A DNA stretch of 64,000 nt from the NCBI RefSeq assembly GCF_900112425.1, contig NZ_FOLP01000016.1, positions 62,001 to 126,000 on the forward strand, read 5' to 3'. Source of the DNA: Variovorax sp. OK212. Lineage in GTDB: Bacteria; Pseudomonadota; Gammaproteobacteria; Burkholderiales; Burkholderiaceae_C. A program made the translations under genes and the position numbers. Below, piece after piece: positions 35,159 to 43,378 of this stretch; the stretch's first letter is position 1, and each line of letters starts with the position of its first letter. The notes beneath the pieces are model-generated. The model was not told where the DNA came from and did not search any database. It was given only the letters and a program-made list of their open reading frames with translations.

Positions 35159-36052
35159 TCAGCGTGCGGTCTTGCCCGCCGTCTTGCCCGCCGTCTTGCC
35201 CGCTGTCTTTGCCGCGGCCTTCGCGGCCGGCTTGGCCGCGGGTTTGGCGCGGGTCTTCGCGGCGGCCGGCGCCGCGGGCGCTTCCTCGGCCGCGGCGTCT
35301 TCCACCTTCGACAGGTAGCTGCGCTGCAGCCGCTTGAGGATGGATTCCATCTCCGCCACGGCCGCGGCCGCGTCGCGCGCCACCAGGTGCTTCAGGAAAC
35401 GGCGGCGCGACGGCAGCACGTAATTGTTGTCGTAGTGGCCCACCTGTCCGATGAACTCGGCCAGCACGTTGAGCACGCCGTTCATCACGATCACCATGAT
35501 CGGGTTGCCCGTCATGCGCGCAAGGATGCGGTGGAACTCCAGGTTGGTGGCGGCGCGCGCGGGAAAGTCGTCCTTGCGCATGGCCTCTTCGGCCGCGTCG
35601 ATGTTGTTGCTCAGCGCCTCGATGTCAGCCGGCGTGGCGCGCGCGCAGGCCTCGCGCACCAGGATCGACTCGAGCCAGATGCGCGCCTCGGTCAGCTGCG
35701 CCGGCTGGATGGCGCCCATGTGGTACATGTCCATCAGGCCGGTGGCAATGGCGTCGCCGCTGCGCCCGCTGATGAAGGCGCCGCCGGTCGCGCCCTTCTG
35801 CAGGCGGATGAGGCCGGCGTGCTCCAGCGAGCGCAGCGCCTCGCGCAGCGTGTTGCGCGACACGCCGAACTGCTCGGACAGCGCGCGCTCCGACGGCAGG
35901 CGCGTGCCCACCTTGAGCCGGCCCTGCGCGAGCTCGGTGCGGATCTGCTGGGCGATTTCCTCGAAGGCGCGCGCGGAACGGATGGCCTGGAACTTGGCGG
36001 CCGGCGCCGCGGGGGTGTCTGCCGGTGTGGGCTGCGGTTCTTTGGCGGTCAT
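35159..36052 (-). CDS. FadR-type GntR regulator with histone H1-like C-terminal tail
   Basis: 297 aa. The winged helix-turn-helix (about 28-95; R-L-P-S-E-R-A-L-S-E-Q-F-G-V-S-R-N-T-L-R) is followed by an FCD effector domain to about 245. The last 35 residues (263-297) are almost only Ala, Lys, Pro, Thr and Gly with eight lysines, encoded partly by a 12-bp tandem repeat (about 35168-35214). This tail is unusual for GntR proteins and resembles the AlgP or histone H1-like tails that bind DNA non-specifically. A GGGAGA site supports ATG 36052. It probably controls the TGGTTGAACCA sites around it. Confidence 0.88.
   Translation of the reverse strand: MTAKEPQPTPADTPAAPAAKFQAIRSARAFEEIAQQIRTELAQGRLKVGTRLPSERALSEQFGVSRNTLREALRSLEHAGLIRLQKGATGGAFISGRSGDAIATGLMDMYHMGAIQPAQLTEARIWLESILVREACARATPADIEALSNNIDAAEEAMRKDDFPARAATNLEFHRILARMTGNPIMVIVMNGVLNVLAEFIGQVGHYDNNYVLPSRRRFLKHLVARDAAAAVAEMESILKRLQRSYLSKVEDAAAEEAPAAPAAAKTRAKPAAKPAAKAAAKTAGKTAGKTAGKTAR
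35168..35214. repeat. 12-bp tandem repeat coding K-T-A-G units
   Basis: Near-identical 12-bp units (CGCCGTCTTGCC on the plus strand) encode repeated K-T-A-G in the basic tail of the GntR regulator. Changes in copy number would lengthen or shorten the tail in frame. Confidence 0.85.
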
Positions 36053-36083
36053 CGGAATCTCCCGGAAAAATGAAAAGTTGGAC

Positions 36084-36099
36084 CTTTGAGCCAATGATA
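36084..36099. promoter_or_regulatory. Degenerate GntR-type site before first GntR gene
   Basis: CTTTGAGCCAATGATA, 31 bp upstream of the GntR start at 36052. It matches 13 of 16 positions of GGTTGAACCAATGATA found at 27482 and 29305. It could mediate autoregulation; the left arm is weak. Confidence 0.5.
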
Positions 36100-36170
36100 A
36101 GTGGCACGGTCCGGGCCGGGAGGCGATGCGGGCCCGGCAACGGGCCGGGGCGCGAGCTGACGCTCGACTT

Positions 36171-36899
36171 CTAGCGCCCCGCCTTCTTGCGCTCCATGTC
36201 TTCCAGCAGCAGGTGCAGCGCGGTCAGGTGCTTGGCGAGCGCCGCGCTGGCCTTGTCCGCGTCGCGCTCGCGCATGAGCCGCAGCACCTTGCGGCGCACC
36301 TGCACCACGTTGCTGTGCGGCGTCTGCAGCTGCGCGATGAGGCCGCGCAATATCTCGGAGAGCGCGTCGATCAGCATCACGATCACCTCGTTGTGCGTCG
36401 CGCGGCCGATGAGCCGGTAGAACTCGGTGATGAGCCCGCTGTCGCGCACCGGCTTGCCCTGCTTCACCAGCTCGGCAAAGCGGTCGATGTCGGCCTCGAT
36501 GGCGGCAAAGTCTTCTTCGGTGGCGCGCTCGCAGGCCAGCTTGATGGCCAGGCCGCACAGCAGGATGCGCGCCTCGGTCACGTCCGACACCGGCACCTGG
36601 TTGAGCGCCACCATGTCGCGCACCGCCTGCGTGATGCCCTCGGGGTGCGACTGCTTGATGTAGAAGCCGCCGTTGATGCCGGTCAGCGCCTCCACCATGC
36701 CCGCCATCTCCAGGCTGCGCAGCGCCTCGCGCACGCCGCTGCGGCTCACGCCGAACTGCTCCGACAGCTCCTTCTCGCTGGGCAGCCGGTCGCCCGCGGC
36801 CAGCAGGCCGTCGGCCACCTGCTGGCGGATCTGGTCGCAGATGGCCTCGAAGGCGCGGCGCATGCGCACGGGCGCAAAGACGGGTGTGGTTTCGGACAT
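36171..36899 (-). CDS. FadR-type GntR regulator
   Basis: 242 aa with a standard winged helix-turn-helix (about 12-80; L-P-S-E-K-E-L-S-E-Q-F-G-V-S-R-S-G-V-R-E-A) and an FCD effector domain. It is a paralogue of the GntR encoded just downstream but lacks the basic tail. It is divergent from a Bug gene; their shared 162 bp carries ATGGTTGAACCAA at 37006. Two adjacent FCD regulators with a common operator type suggest dual control of the acyl-CoA cluster by different ligands. Confidence 0.9.
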   Translation of the reverse strand: MSETTPVFAPVRMRRAFEAICDQIRQQVADGLLAAGDRLPSEKELSEQFGVSRSGVREALRSLEMAGMVEALTGINGGFYIKQSHPEGITQAVRDMVALNQVPVSDVTEARILLCGLAIKLACERATEEDFAAIEADIDRFAELVKQGKPVRDSGLITEFYRLIGRATHNEVIVMLIDALSEILRGLIAQLQTPHSNVVQVRRKVLRLMRERDADKASAALAKHLTALHLLLEDMERKKAGR

Positions 36900-37005
36900 G
36901 GCTCCTTTCCTCCTTCAGATCACGGTTGGCGGCACGGCCGCCGGGGTCGGCGCCTAGTGTGCCTCCCCCGGGCCGGCCCGATTGACCATTGTCGCCGCAT
37001 TCGAT

Positions 37006-37018
37006 ATGGTTGAACCAA
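37006..37018. promoter_or_regulatory. GntR-type operator ATGGTTGAACCAA
   Basis: Fourth well-conserved copy of the palindrome, in the region between the second GntR gene and the Bug gene. It is 44 bp upstream of the Bug start. Followed by AATGA as in other copies. Confidence 0.78.
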
Positions 37019-37061
37019 TGAAAGCCTAACGATAACTTCCTACACTTCAGGAGACAAGCCG

Positions 37062-38048
37062 ATGAACCCGTCCCGCCGCCACACGCTCGCCACCGGTCTC
37101 GGACTGCTGGGCGCAGCCGCCCTGCCGCCGCTCATGGCGCCAGCATCCGCCCGGGCCGACCCGGCCTACCCGAACAACGTCGTCAAGTTCATCATTCCCA
37201 CGCCGGCCGGCGGCGGGCACGACACCATGATGCGGGTCATCGGCCAGAAGCTCACCGAGGCCTGGGGCCAGCCGGCCATCGTGGAATCGAAGGCAGGGGC
37301 GAGCGGCGCCATCGCGGCCGCCACGGTGGCCAAGGCGGCGCCCGACGGCTACACGCTGCTGGTGAACTACAGCGCGCTCATCAGCAACCTGGTGCTGCAG
37401 CCCACGCAGACCTACAAGCTGTCGGAGCTGGCGCCCATCAGCATGCTGGCGCTCACGCCCATCGCCATCGGGGTGCGCGAGTCGCTGAACGTGAAGACGC
37501 TCAAGCAGCTGGTCGATCTTGCGAAGAGCAGGCCGGGCAAGATTTCCTATGGCTCCTACGGCCCCGGCTCGGGCGGCAACTTCGTGGGCGAGCTGCTCAA
37601 CATGGCCGCGGGCATCGACACCGTGCACGTGCCCTACAAGGGCGAGGCGCCGGCGCTGCAGGACCTGATGGGCGGGCAGATCGACACGGCCGTGGTCTCG
37701 CTGGGCGGCGTGTCGCGCTACCCCGGCAAGATCCGCGCGCTGGCGGTGGCCAGCCCGACCCGCTTTCCGCTGTACCCCGACGTGCCCACCTTCGCCGAGG
37801 CCGGCTACCCCGAGGTCAACATGCCGGGCTTCGGTGCGCTCTTTGCGCCGGCGGGCACGCCCAAGGCCATCATCGACAAGCTCACGGTGGAGATGGCGCG
37901 CATCGTGAAGCTGCCCGACGTGGCGCCCAAGCTGCTCGAGCTGGGCTTCGAGCCCGCGGGCTGGGGGCCGCAGAAGCTCTCGGCCTTTCTCGCGGAGCAG
38001 CTCGCGCTGACGCAGAAGCTGGTGGCCACGGGGCGCATCAAGCTCTGA
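37062..38048 (+). CDS. Bug/TctC family periplasmic receptor protein
   Basis: 328 aa. Signal peptide with a twin-arginine (R5-R6, R-R-H-T-L-A) ending near A-S-A-R-A (30-32), so export may use Tat. The Bug core includes I-I-P-T-P-A-G-G-G-H-D, E-S-K-A-G-A-S and A-A-P-D-G-Y-T-L-L. An AGGAGA site precedes the ATG. Orphan receptor with no TctAB genes in view. Its operator links it to the neighbouring acyl-CoA regulon, so its ligand is probably the acid degraded there. Confidence 0.9.
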   Translation: MNPSRRHTLATGLGLLGAAALPPLMAPASARADPAYPNNVVKFIIPTPAGGGHDTMMRVIGQKLTEAWGQPAIVESKAGASGAIAAATVAKAAPDGYTLLVNYSALISNLVLQPTQTYKLSELAPISMLALTPIAIGVRESLNVKTLKQLVDLAKSRPGKISYGSYGPGSGGNFVGELLNMAAGIDTVHVPYKGEAPALQDLMGGQIDTAVVSLGGVSRYPGKIRALAVASPTRFPLYPDVPTFAEAGYPEVNMPGFGALFAPAGTPKAIIDKLTVEMARIVKLPDVAPKLLELGFEPAGWGPQKLSAFLAEQLALTQKLVATGRIKL

Positions 38049-38071
38049 GCGCTTCGCGCGGCAAGCGCAGT

Positions 38072-38107
38072 GAGCGCCGCGAGAGCCGCGAGAGCCGCGA
38101 GAGCCGC
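38072..38107. repeat. Tandem 9-bp repeat (GAGAGCCGC, about 4 copies)
   Basis: Three identical copies (38081-38107) and one variant (38072-38080) directly after the Bug gene stop and before the MFS gene. Non-coding. Similar in style to the arrays at 3715 and 24763. Confidence 0.85.
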
Positions 38108-38184
38108 GAGCGCGACAATCGCGACAAGCGCGCCGGGGGTTGCGCCGATATGATTTGCGCAGCCCGCCGACAGAGCTCCCGCGC

Positions 38185-39795
38185 TTGAACCACCACAACC
38201 CCGCCGCCCCAGCCCCCGCGCCTTCCATCTGGCGTCCGCTCGCGCACCGCCCGTTCCGCGGCCTGTGGACGGCCGGCAGCCTGTTCTTCGTGGGCAACGC
38301 CATGCAGAACATGGCGGCCTCGTGGCTGATGATCGAGCTCACGGCCTCGTCCTTCCTGGCGGCGCTGGTGCAGACGGCCTCGTTCCTGCCGATGTTCCTG
38401 CTGTCGCTGCCCGCCGGCGTGCTGGCCGACACCACCGACCGCCGCACGCTGATGCTGCGCATCCAGGGCGTGTACACGGTGGCGGCGTTGGTGCTCACGG
38501 GGCTGGCGCTGGCCGGCTGGGTCGGGCCGGGCACGCTGCTGTTCTTCACCTTCCTGCTGGGCGTGTGCACGGCGCTGCAGTCGCCCTCGTGGAACTCGGC
38601 CGTGAGCGACGCGGTCGATCGCAAGGAGCTGCCGCAAGCCATCACGCTGGTGTCGATGGCCTTCAACGGCGCGCGTGCCGTGGGGCCGGCGCTGGCGGGG
38701 CTGGTGTTCGCGCTGACCGGCGCCAGCGCGGTGTTCGTGATCGCCGTGCTCACGGCCGTCGGCATGAGCTACGCCACGCGCCGCTGGCCGCCGCGCCCGC
38801 CGCTGCCCGGCAAGCTGCCGGCCGAGCGGCTGTGGGGCGGCATGCTGAGCGCGCTGCGCTATGCGCGGCATTCGCCGGCCATCTTCGCGCAGCTGATTCG
38901 AACCGCCGGCTTCAGCGGGCTGGGCTCGGCGCTGTGGGCGCTGCTGCCCGTCATCGCATCGCAGCGGCTCGGCCTGGGCGCGGCGGGCTACGGGCTGCTC
39001 ATGGCCTGCCTGGGCACGGGCGCGGTGTCGGCCGGCTTCTTCGTCGGGCGCATCCGCTCGCGCTTCGGGCTCGACACGCTGGCCGCGTGCTGCTGCCTGG
39101 TCTTTGCCGGCGCGATGCTGGTGGGCGCGCTGTCGACCTGGCGCCCGCTGGTGTACCTGAGCTTTGTGCTCGGCGGCGCGGCGTGGATGACCATGATGTC
39201 GACCTTCAACGCCGCCACGCAGACCAGCGCCCCGCCATGGGTGCGGGCGCGCGCCGCGTCGCTGCACACGCTGTGCTCGCTGGGCGCCTTCGCACTGGGC
39301 TCGGCCCTGTGGGGCGCGGTGTCGAGCCTGCTGGGACTGCCGGCGGCGCTGTGCCTGTCGGCCGCGTTCATGGTCGCGAGCGTGGGGCTGGCGCGGCCGT
39401 ACCCGCTGCGCATGGGCGCCGACGACGAGGTGACGCTGGCCGACCACCGCGACGAACTCTCCCTGCCGACCGAGCCGGAATTCGAGGCCGGCCCCGTGGC
39501 GGTCGAGGTGGTCTATTGCATCCGCGAGAGCGATGCGCGGCGCTTTCTCGATGCGGTGCAGCAGCTGGCCGTGCCGCGCCGGCGCGGCGGCGCCACCTTC
39601 TGGCGCGTGTACCGCGACCTGGGCGACCCGAGCCGCTATGTCGAGCGCTTCATCGTGACCTCATGGGCCGACTACCTGCGCCAGCGCGCGCGCGCCACGG
39701 TGGCGAGCAACGAGCTCGAGGCAAATGCGCGCAGCTACCAGGTGGCCGACGTGGCGGTGGTCACGCGGCACTACCTGGCCGAACGCAGCCCCTGA
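38185..39795 (+). CDS. MFS transporter with C-terminal ABM-like domain (MFS_3 type)
   Basis: About 536 aa. Twelve predicted membrane segments (W-R-P-L-A-H-R-P-F-R-G-L-W start, then G-V-L-A-D-T-T-D-R-R between helices 2 and 3) as in EntS-like MFS_3 proteins. After about residue 425 a soluble domain of roughly 110 aa resembles antibiotic-biosynthesis-monooxygenase (ABM) ferredoxin folds. No ATG is available; TTG 38185 is chosen for a weak AGAG site and family fit, with TTG 38140 as the alternative. Probably exports a metabolite or drug-like compound. Confidence 0.82.
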   Translation: MNHHNPAAPAPAPSIWRPLAHRPFRGLWTAGSLFFVGNAMQNMAASWLMIELTASSFLAALVQTASFLPMFLLSLPAGVLADTTDRRTLMLRIQGVYTVAALVLTGLALAGWVGPGTLLFFTFLLGVCTALQSPSWNSAVSDAVDRKELPQAITLVSMAFNGARAVGPALAGLVFALTGASAVFVIAVLTAVGMSYATRRWPPRPPLPGKLPAERLWGGMLSALRYARHSPAIFAQLIRTAGFSGLGSALWALLPVIASQRLGLGAAGYGLLMACLGTGAVSAGFFVGRIRSRFGLDTLAACCCLVFAGAMLVGALSTWRPLVYLSFVLGGAAWMTMMSTFNAATQTSAPPWVRARAASLHTLCSLGAFALGSALWGAVSSLLGLPAALCLSAAFMVASVGLARPYPLRMGADDEVTLADHRDELSLPTEPEFEAGPVAVEVVYCIRESDARRFLDAVQQLAVPRRRGGATFWRVYRDLGDPSRYVERFIVTSWADYLRQRARATVASNELEANARSYQVADVAVVTRHYLAERSP

Positions 39796-39814
39796 GCGGC
39801 ATTGCGTTCAACGC

Positions 39815-40510
39815 TCAATCGACCCAGCGGCTCGCCTCGCCCACCGCCGCGCGCGCGGTGCGAAAGCGGTTCGCCGGGTGCTCCGGATCTTCGTAGCCGA
39901 ACGAGATGCCGCACACCACCTGGCGGTCGTCCGGAATGTCGAACCACCGGTGCAGGAACTTCGCGCGCGAGGCGATGGCCGCCTGCGCGATGCTCGCGAC
40001 GCCGCGCGCCCGCGCGGCCAGCATGAAGTTGCTGACGTACGCCCCGCAGTCGAGCACGCCGTAGGTGCCCAGCACCGCCTCGGTGGTGACCAGCGCCATG
40101 TGCGGCGCGCCGAAGAAGCCGAAGTTCAGCAGCGCCTGCCGCGCCGAGGCCTCGCGGTCGCCGTGCGCGATGCCCACGCTGTCGTACAGCTGGAACCCGC
40201 ACTCGCGGCGGCGATCGCGGTACACGCCGCGGTACTCGGCCGGCGGCGCGATGTCGAAGGCCTGCTCGGCCGATGCCTCGGGCGTGGCCATGGCCCGGCG
40301 CAGCCGCTCGGTGGCGTCCGCGCTGGTCACGGCCACCTGCCAGGGCTGCGAGTTGCACCACGAGGCGGTGCGCTGGGCGGCACGCAGGATGGCGTCGATC
40401 ACCTCGCGCGGCACGGCCTGCGGCAGGTAGCCGCGGCAGCTGTAGCGGGCGTCGAGCACGGCGTCGAAGGCTGCTGCTGCTTGGGGGTCGTCGGAAGTGG
40501 AGGGATTCAT
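39815..40510 (-). CDS. Nitroreductase family protein
   Basis: FMN-dependent nitroreductase-fold protein of 231 aa. The N-terminal A-R-Y-S-C-R-G-Y flavin-phosphate motif, A-S-W-C-N-S-Q-P-W near 53-61, and G-I-S-F-G-Y near the C-terminus are family features. Such enzymes reduce nitro groups, quinones or enones, or act as dehalogenases, using NAD(P)H. The start overlaps the stop of the NUDIX/MBL gene (ATGA at 40507-40510), so both are made together. Longer frames to 40846 are shadows. Confidence 0.88.
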   Translation of the reverse strand: MNPSTSDDPQAAAAFDAVLDARYSCRGYLPQAVPREVIDAILRAAQRTASWCNSQPWQVAVTSADATERLRRAMATPEASAEQAFDIAPPAEYRGVYRDRRRECGFQLYDSVGIAHGDREASARQALLNFGFFGAPHMALVTTEAVLGTYGVLDCGAYVSNFMLAARARGVASIAQAAIASRAKFLHRWFDIPDDRQVVCGISFGYEDPEHPANRFRTARAAVGEASRWVD

Positions 40511-41904
40511 GTCGGCTTCAACAAGGGTTGCATGGGTTCGGCAGGCGTGCGCAGGAAGCCTTGCGCGGGAGCGATCCAGTCGATGTCTTGCGGCAATAGC
40601 GCGATGCGTGCCGGCGCGCAGCTGCCGCTGAAGAGCGTCTTTTCTTCTTCGAGCAGGAAGCAGCGCTCGCCGGACGCGCGCACGGTGGTGAGCGTGAGGC
40701 CGCCGAGGTCGACGAGGTGGGGGGCAGCATCCGCGTCGCTCGTGCCCCCTGCGCCGGTGGCCAGCGTCCACCGGATCTCTCCGGGCGCCGCCGCACGCAC
40801 CGTGGCCAACGCGCCATCGTCCTTCGGCGCGTCGATCAGCGCCCACGCATTACCCTCGCCGCCGCCCACCAGGTAGCTGTTGTGCCCGGCCTGCGCGCCG
40901 GTCGTCACGCGCAGCACATGCGGCGACAGGCGCACCACCAGGCCGTCTTCCAGCGTGTGGTGGCACTGGCCGTGTCCGTCGGGATCGAGGCGCCCGACTT
41001 CCGCGTACGCCGGCTCCCACGGGTTCACCGGATGGCGCCCGGCCTTGCCGTTGGCCACGCGCGGCATGATCATCGGCACCTCGCGCAGCGCCTGCGCGCC
41101 GTCGATGCAGGCCTGCGCGGTGTCGAACGCTTGCAGCTGCTCGAGGATGCGGCGCGTGACGTTCATCAGCTTCAGCGCGCGCGCCTCGCTCAGCGCCTCG
41201 GCGGGCGTGAGCCACATGCACTCGACCGTCTCGCGCGTGTCGGCGCTCGGCGTCTGCGCCTGCGGTGCGAGGGCGACGAAGAAGCGCGTGTCGAAGCGCC
41301 GCGGCATGCCCGGCGGCGTGAGCCAGTGGCTGAAGTAGCGCAGCCGGTCGACCGCCAGCCGCCAGCCACGCTCGCGGCACATGTGCAGCAGCGCGTCGGA
41401 GCCTTGCTCGGCCGAGTGGCGCAGCGCCTCGCGTTCGCTGGCCGGCAACGCATCGAGCGGCGCCAGCGCGCCGGCCTCGTCGGACGCGAACAGCAGGCCC
41501 GCTTCTTCGAAGCACTCGCGCACGGCGGCCACGTAGTAGTCGAGCCCGTTGGCCGGCACCGCCAGCCGCAGGCTCGCGGCCGCGTCGTCGAGGCCGCAGC
41601 AACTCGCGTGCATGGCGGGGTCGTGCGTGTCGACCGTGCCGCCGGGGAACACGCTGGCGCCGCTGTTCTGGTCGGCCTCTTTCTCGGCCCTGCGCAGCAT
41701 CAGCACCTCGAGCCCCCTGCCGCTGGCCGCGCCGTCGCGCAGCACGATGAGCGAGGCGGCCGTACGCACCGGCCGCACGCCAGCTGGCTTTGCACCCGCG
41801 TTCGTGCCCGGGTTTGTGCCCGGGTTTTCGCCCCGGTTTGCAGCCTGTGCCGCGGCCGGCAATTTCATACCTTGATTCATCGGCGTACTTGTCGAATCGG
41901 ACAT
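40507..41904 (-). CDS. NUDIX hydrolase fused to a degenerate MBL-fold domain
   Basis: 465 aa. A Pro/Gly/Asn-rich leader (N-P-G-T repeats) is followed by a NUDIX domain of NUDT19 type (about 45-265): F-P-G-G at 86-89 and R-E-C-F-E-E-A-G at 129-136, with an insertion inside the NUDIX box. The C-terminal part (about 325-465) keeps strands of an MBL fold (N-S-Y-L-V-G-G-G, A-L-I-D-A-P, F-L-L-E-E-E-K-T-L-F-S-G). The H-x-H-x-D-H metal motif is absent; its expected site reads A-T-G-A-G-G-T-S-D. It may hydrolyse CoA or acyl-CoA. A weak operator lies at 41907. Confidence 0.78.
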   Translation of the reverse strand: MSDSTSTPMNQGMKLPAAAQAANRGENPGTNPGTNAGAKPAGVRPVRTAASLIVLRDGAASGRGLEVLMLRRAEKEADQNSGASVFPGGTVDTHDPAMHASCCGLDDAAASLRLAVPANGLDYYVAAVRECFEEAGLLFASDEAGALAPLDALPASEREALRHSAEQGSDALLHMCRERGWRLAVDRLRYFSHWLTPPGMPRRFDTRFFVALAPQAQTPSADTRETVECMWLTPAEALSEARALKLMNVTRRILEQLQAFDTAQACIDGAQALREVPMIMPRVANGKAGRHPVNPWEPAYAEVGRLDPDGHGQCHHTLEDGLVVRLSPHVLRVTTGAQAGHNSYLVGGGEGNAWALIDAPKDDGALATVRAAAPGEIRWTLATGAGGTSDADAAPHLVDLGGLTLTTVRASGERCFLLEEEKTLFSGSCAPARIALLPQDIDWIAPAQGFLRTPAEPMQPLLKPT

Positions 41905-41906
41905 CT

Positions 41907-41919
41907 ATGGTTGATCCAT
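41907..41919. promoter_or_regulatory. GntR-like half-palindrome ATGGTTGATCCAT
   Basis: Arms ATGG/CCAT at the same spacing as the TGGTTGAACCA sites, but with T in place of A at one inner position. It lies only 2 bp before the start codon of the NUDIX/MBL gene on the minus strand, so binding would interfere with initiation or elongation. Confidence 0.5.
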
Positions 41920-41971
41920 TCTAAAGGTTATTGGAACGAATGCTTTACACGGCGACGTGCGCGGCCCTAGC

Positions 41972-42001
41972 ATTGGTCCTACCAATCTGGTCATCCAGAT
42001 T
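41972..42001. promoter_or_regulatory. Two overlapping palindromes before the Rieske operon
   Basis: ATTGGTCCTACCAAT (41972-41986; perfect 6-bp arms with the TGGT-N3-ACCA GntR core) shares its last 3 bp with AATCTGGTCATCCAGATT (41984-42001; perfect 7-bp arms). They lie 58-87 bp upstream of the Rieske oxygenase start. The likely binder is the FCD-type GntR encoded third in that operon. Confidence 0.78.
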
Positions 42002-42058
42002 GGACACACCACATTCTGTGTCCGCGCACACCCACGACCCATCAAGGAAAACGCGCCC

Positions 42059-43378
42059 ATGCTCTCCCACGAAGACAACGAAACCCTGGTCCGCGTCGGC
42101 CCCGACACCCCCATGGGGCAGCTGATGCGCCTCTACTGGATTCCCTTTCTTCCCAGCCGCGACCTCGTGGCCGACGGCCAGCCGCAGCGCGTGCGCCTGC
42201 TGGGCGAAGAGCTGCTGGCGTTTCGCGACACCGAAGGCCGCATCGGCCTCATCGACCATGCCTGCCCGCACCGCGGCGCGCCACTGGTGTTCGGGCGCAA
42301 CGAGGACTGCGGCGTGCGCTGCATCTACCACGGCTGGAAGTTCGGCGTGGACGGCCATGTGCTCGACACCCCGGCCGAGCCCGCGCAGAGCCGGCTGAAG
42401 GACACCGTGCAGATCAAGAACTACCCCTGCCGCGAGCGCAACGGCATCGCCTGGACCTACATGGGCCCCGACCGCGACCACCTGCCGCCGCTGCCCAACC
42501 TCGAATGGAACCTGGTGCCCGAGGAGAACGTGTACGTGAGCTTTCGCGTGCAGGAGTGCAACTGGCTGCAGGCGGTGGAAGGCGAGATCGACTCGGCGCA
42601 CGCGCCCATCCTGCACGGGCGCATCGACCAGCAGGGCGCCATCAGCGACTGGACCGCCAAGAAAGACCTGCGACCCACCTTCGAGTGCAAGCGCCAGGAC
42701 TTCGGCATGAGCGTGGCCTCCAAGCGCGTGCTCGACGAGCGCACGCACTACTGGCGCGTGAACCAGTTCCTGCTGCCCTTCTACACGCTGGTGCCACCGC
42801 AGTCGCAGTACCCCGAGCTCAGCGGCCACGCCTGGGTGCCGCTGGACGACCACCACACGCTGTGCATCATGTTCTCGTACCACCCGGTGCAACCGTTCTA
42901 CGAGAAGACCCGCAAGATCTTCGACAACGGCCACGCCGGCCGCGAGACCGGCCACCCCAGCGTGAACGCCTACGCGCCGCGCCCGGCCACCGAGCCGTAC
43001 GCGAAGTACTGGACGAAGTTCAACCTGCAGAGTGCGTTCCTCTTCAACTACGACGCGCAGACCAAGACCTGGTTCTCGGGCCTGCCGGGCCTGTGGGTGC
43101 AGGACGCGGCCTGCCAGTCGGGCGTGGCGCCCATCTACGACCGCTCCAAGGAGCACCTGGGCATGAGCGACACCGGCATCGCGATGACGCGCCGGCTGTT
43201 GCTGGAGACCGTGCGCAACCTTGCCGTGCGCCAGCAGCGCCCGCCGCGCATCGAGGACCCCGACCTGCCGATGGTGCGCGCGGTGTCGCTCACGCTGCCG
43301 GCCAGCGCGTCGTGGAACGAGTCGGGCCGCGAGCTGATGACCGCGCGCCTGGGCGCCGACTTCGGCTACACGCCATGA
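42059..43378 (+). CDS. Rieske aromatic ring-hydroxylating oxygenase, alpha subunit
   Basis: 439 aa. The Rieske centre is C69-P-H71 with C88-x2-H91, and the mononuclear iron site has D178 bridging to H181 and H186 (E-I-D-S-A-H-A-P-I-L-H). The layout matches phthalate 4,5-dioxygenase/O-demethylase-type oxygenases, which need no beta subunit. An AAGGAA site supports ATG 42059. It overlaps the reductase gene by ATGA. It probably hydroxylates or demethylates an aromatic or cyclic acid; substrate not readable. Confidence 0.92.
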   Translation: MLSHEDNETLVRVGPDTPMGQLMRLYWIPFLPSRDLVADGQPQRVRLLGEELLAFRDTEGRIGLIDHACPHRGAPLVFGRNEDCGVRCIYHGWKFGVDGHVLDTPAEPAQSRLKDTVQIKNYPCRERNGIAWTYMGPDRDHLPPLPNLEWNLVPEENVYVSFRVQECNWLQAVEGEIDSAHAPILHGRIDQQGAISDWTAKKDLRPTFECKRQDFGMSVASKRVLDERTHYWRVNQFLLPFYTLVPPQSQYPELSGHAWVPLDDHHTLCIMFSYHPVQPFYEKTRKIFDNGHAGRETGHPSVNAYAPRPATEPYAKYWTKFNLQSAFLFNYDAQTKTWFSGLPGLWVQDAACQSGVAPIYDRSKEHLGMSDTGIAMTRRLLLETVRNLAVRQQRPPRIEDPDLPMVRAVSLTLPASASWNESGRELMTARLGADFGYTP

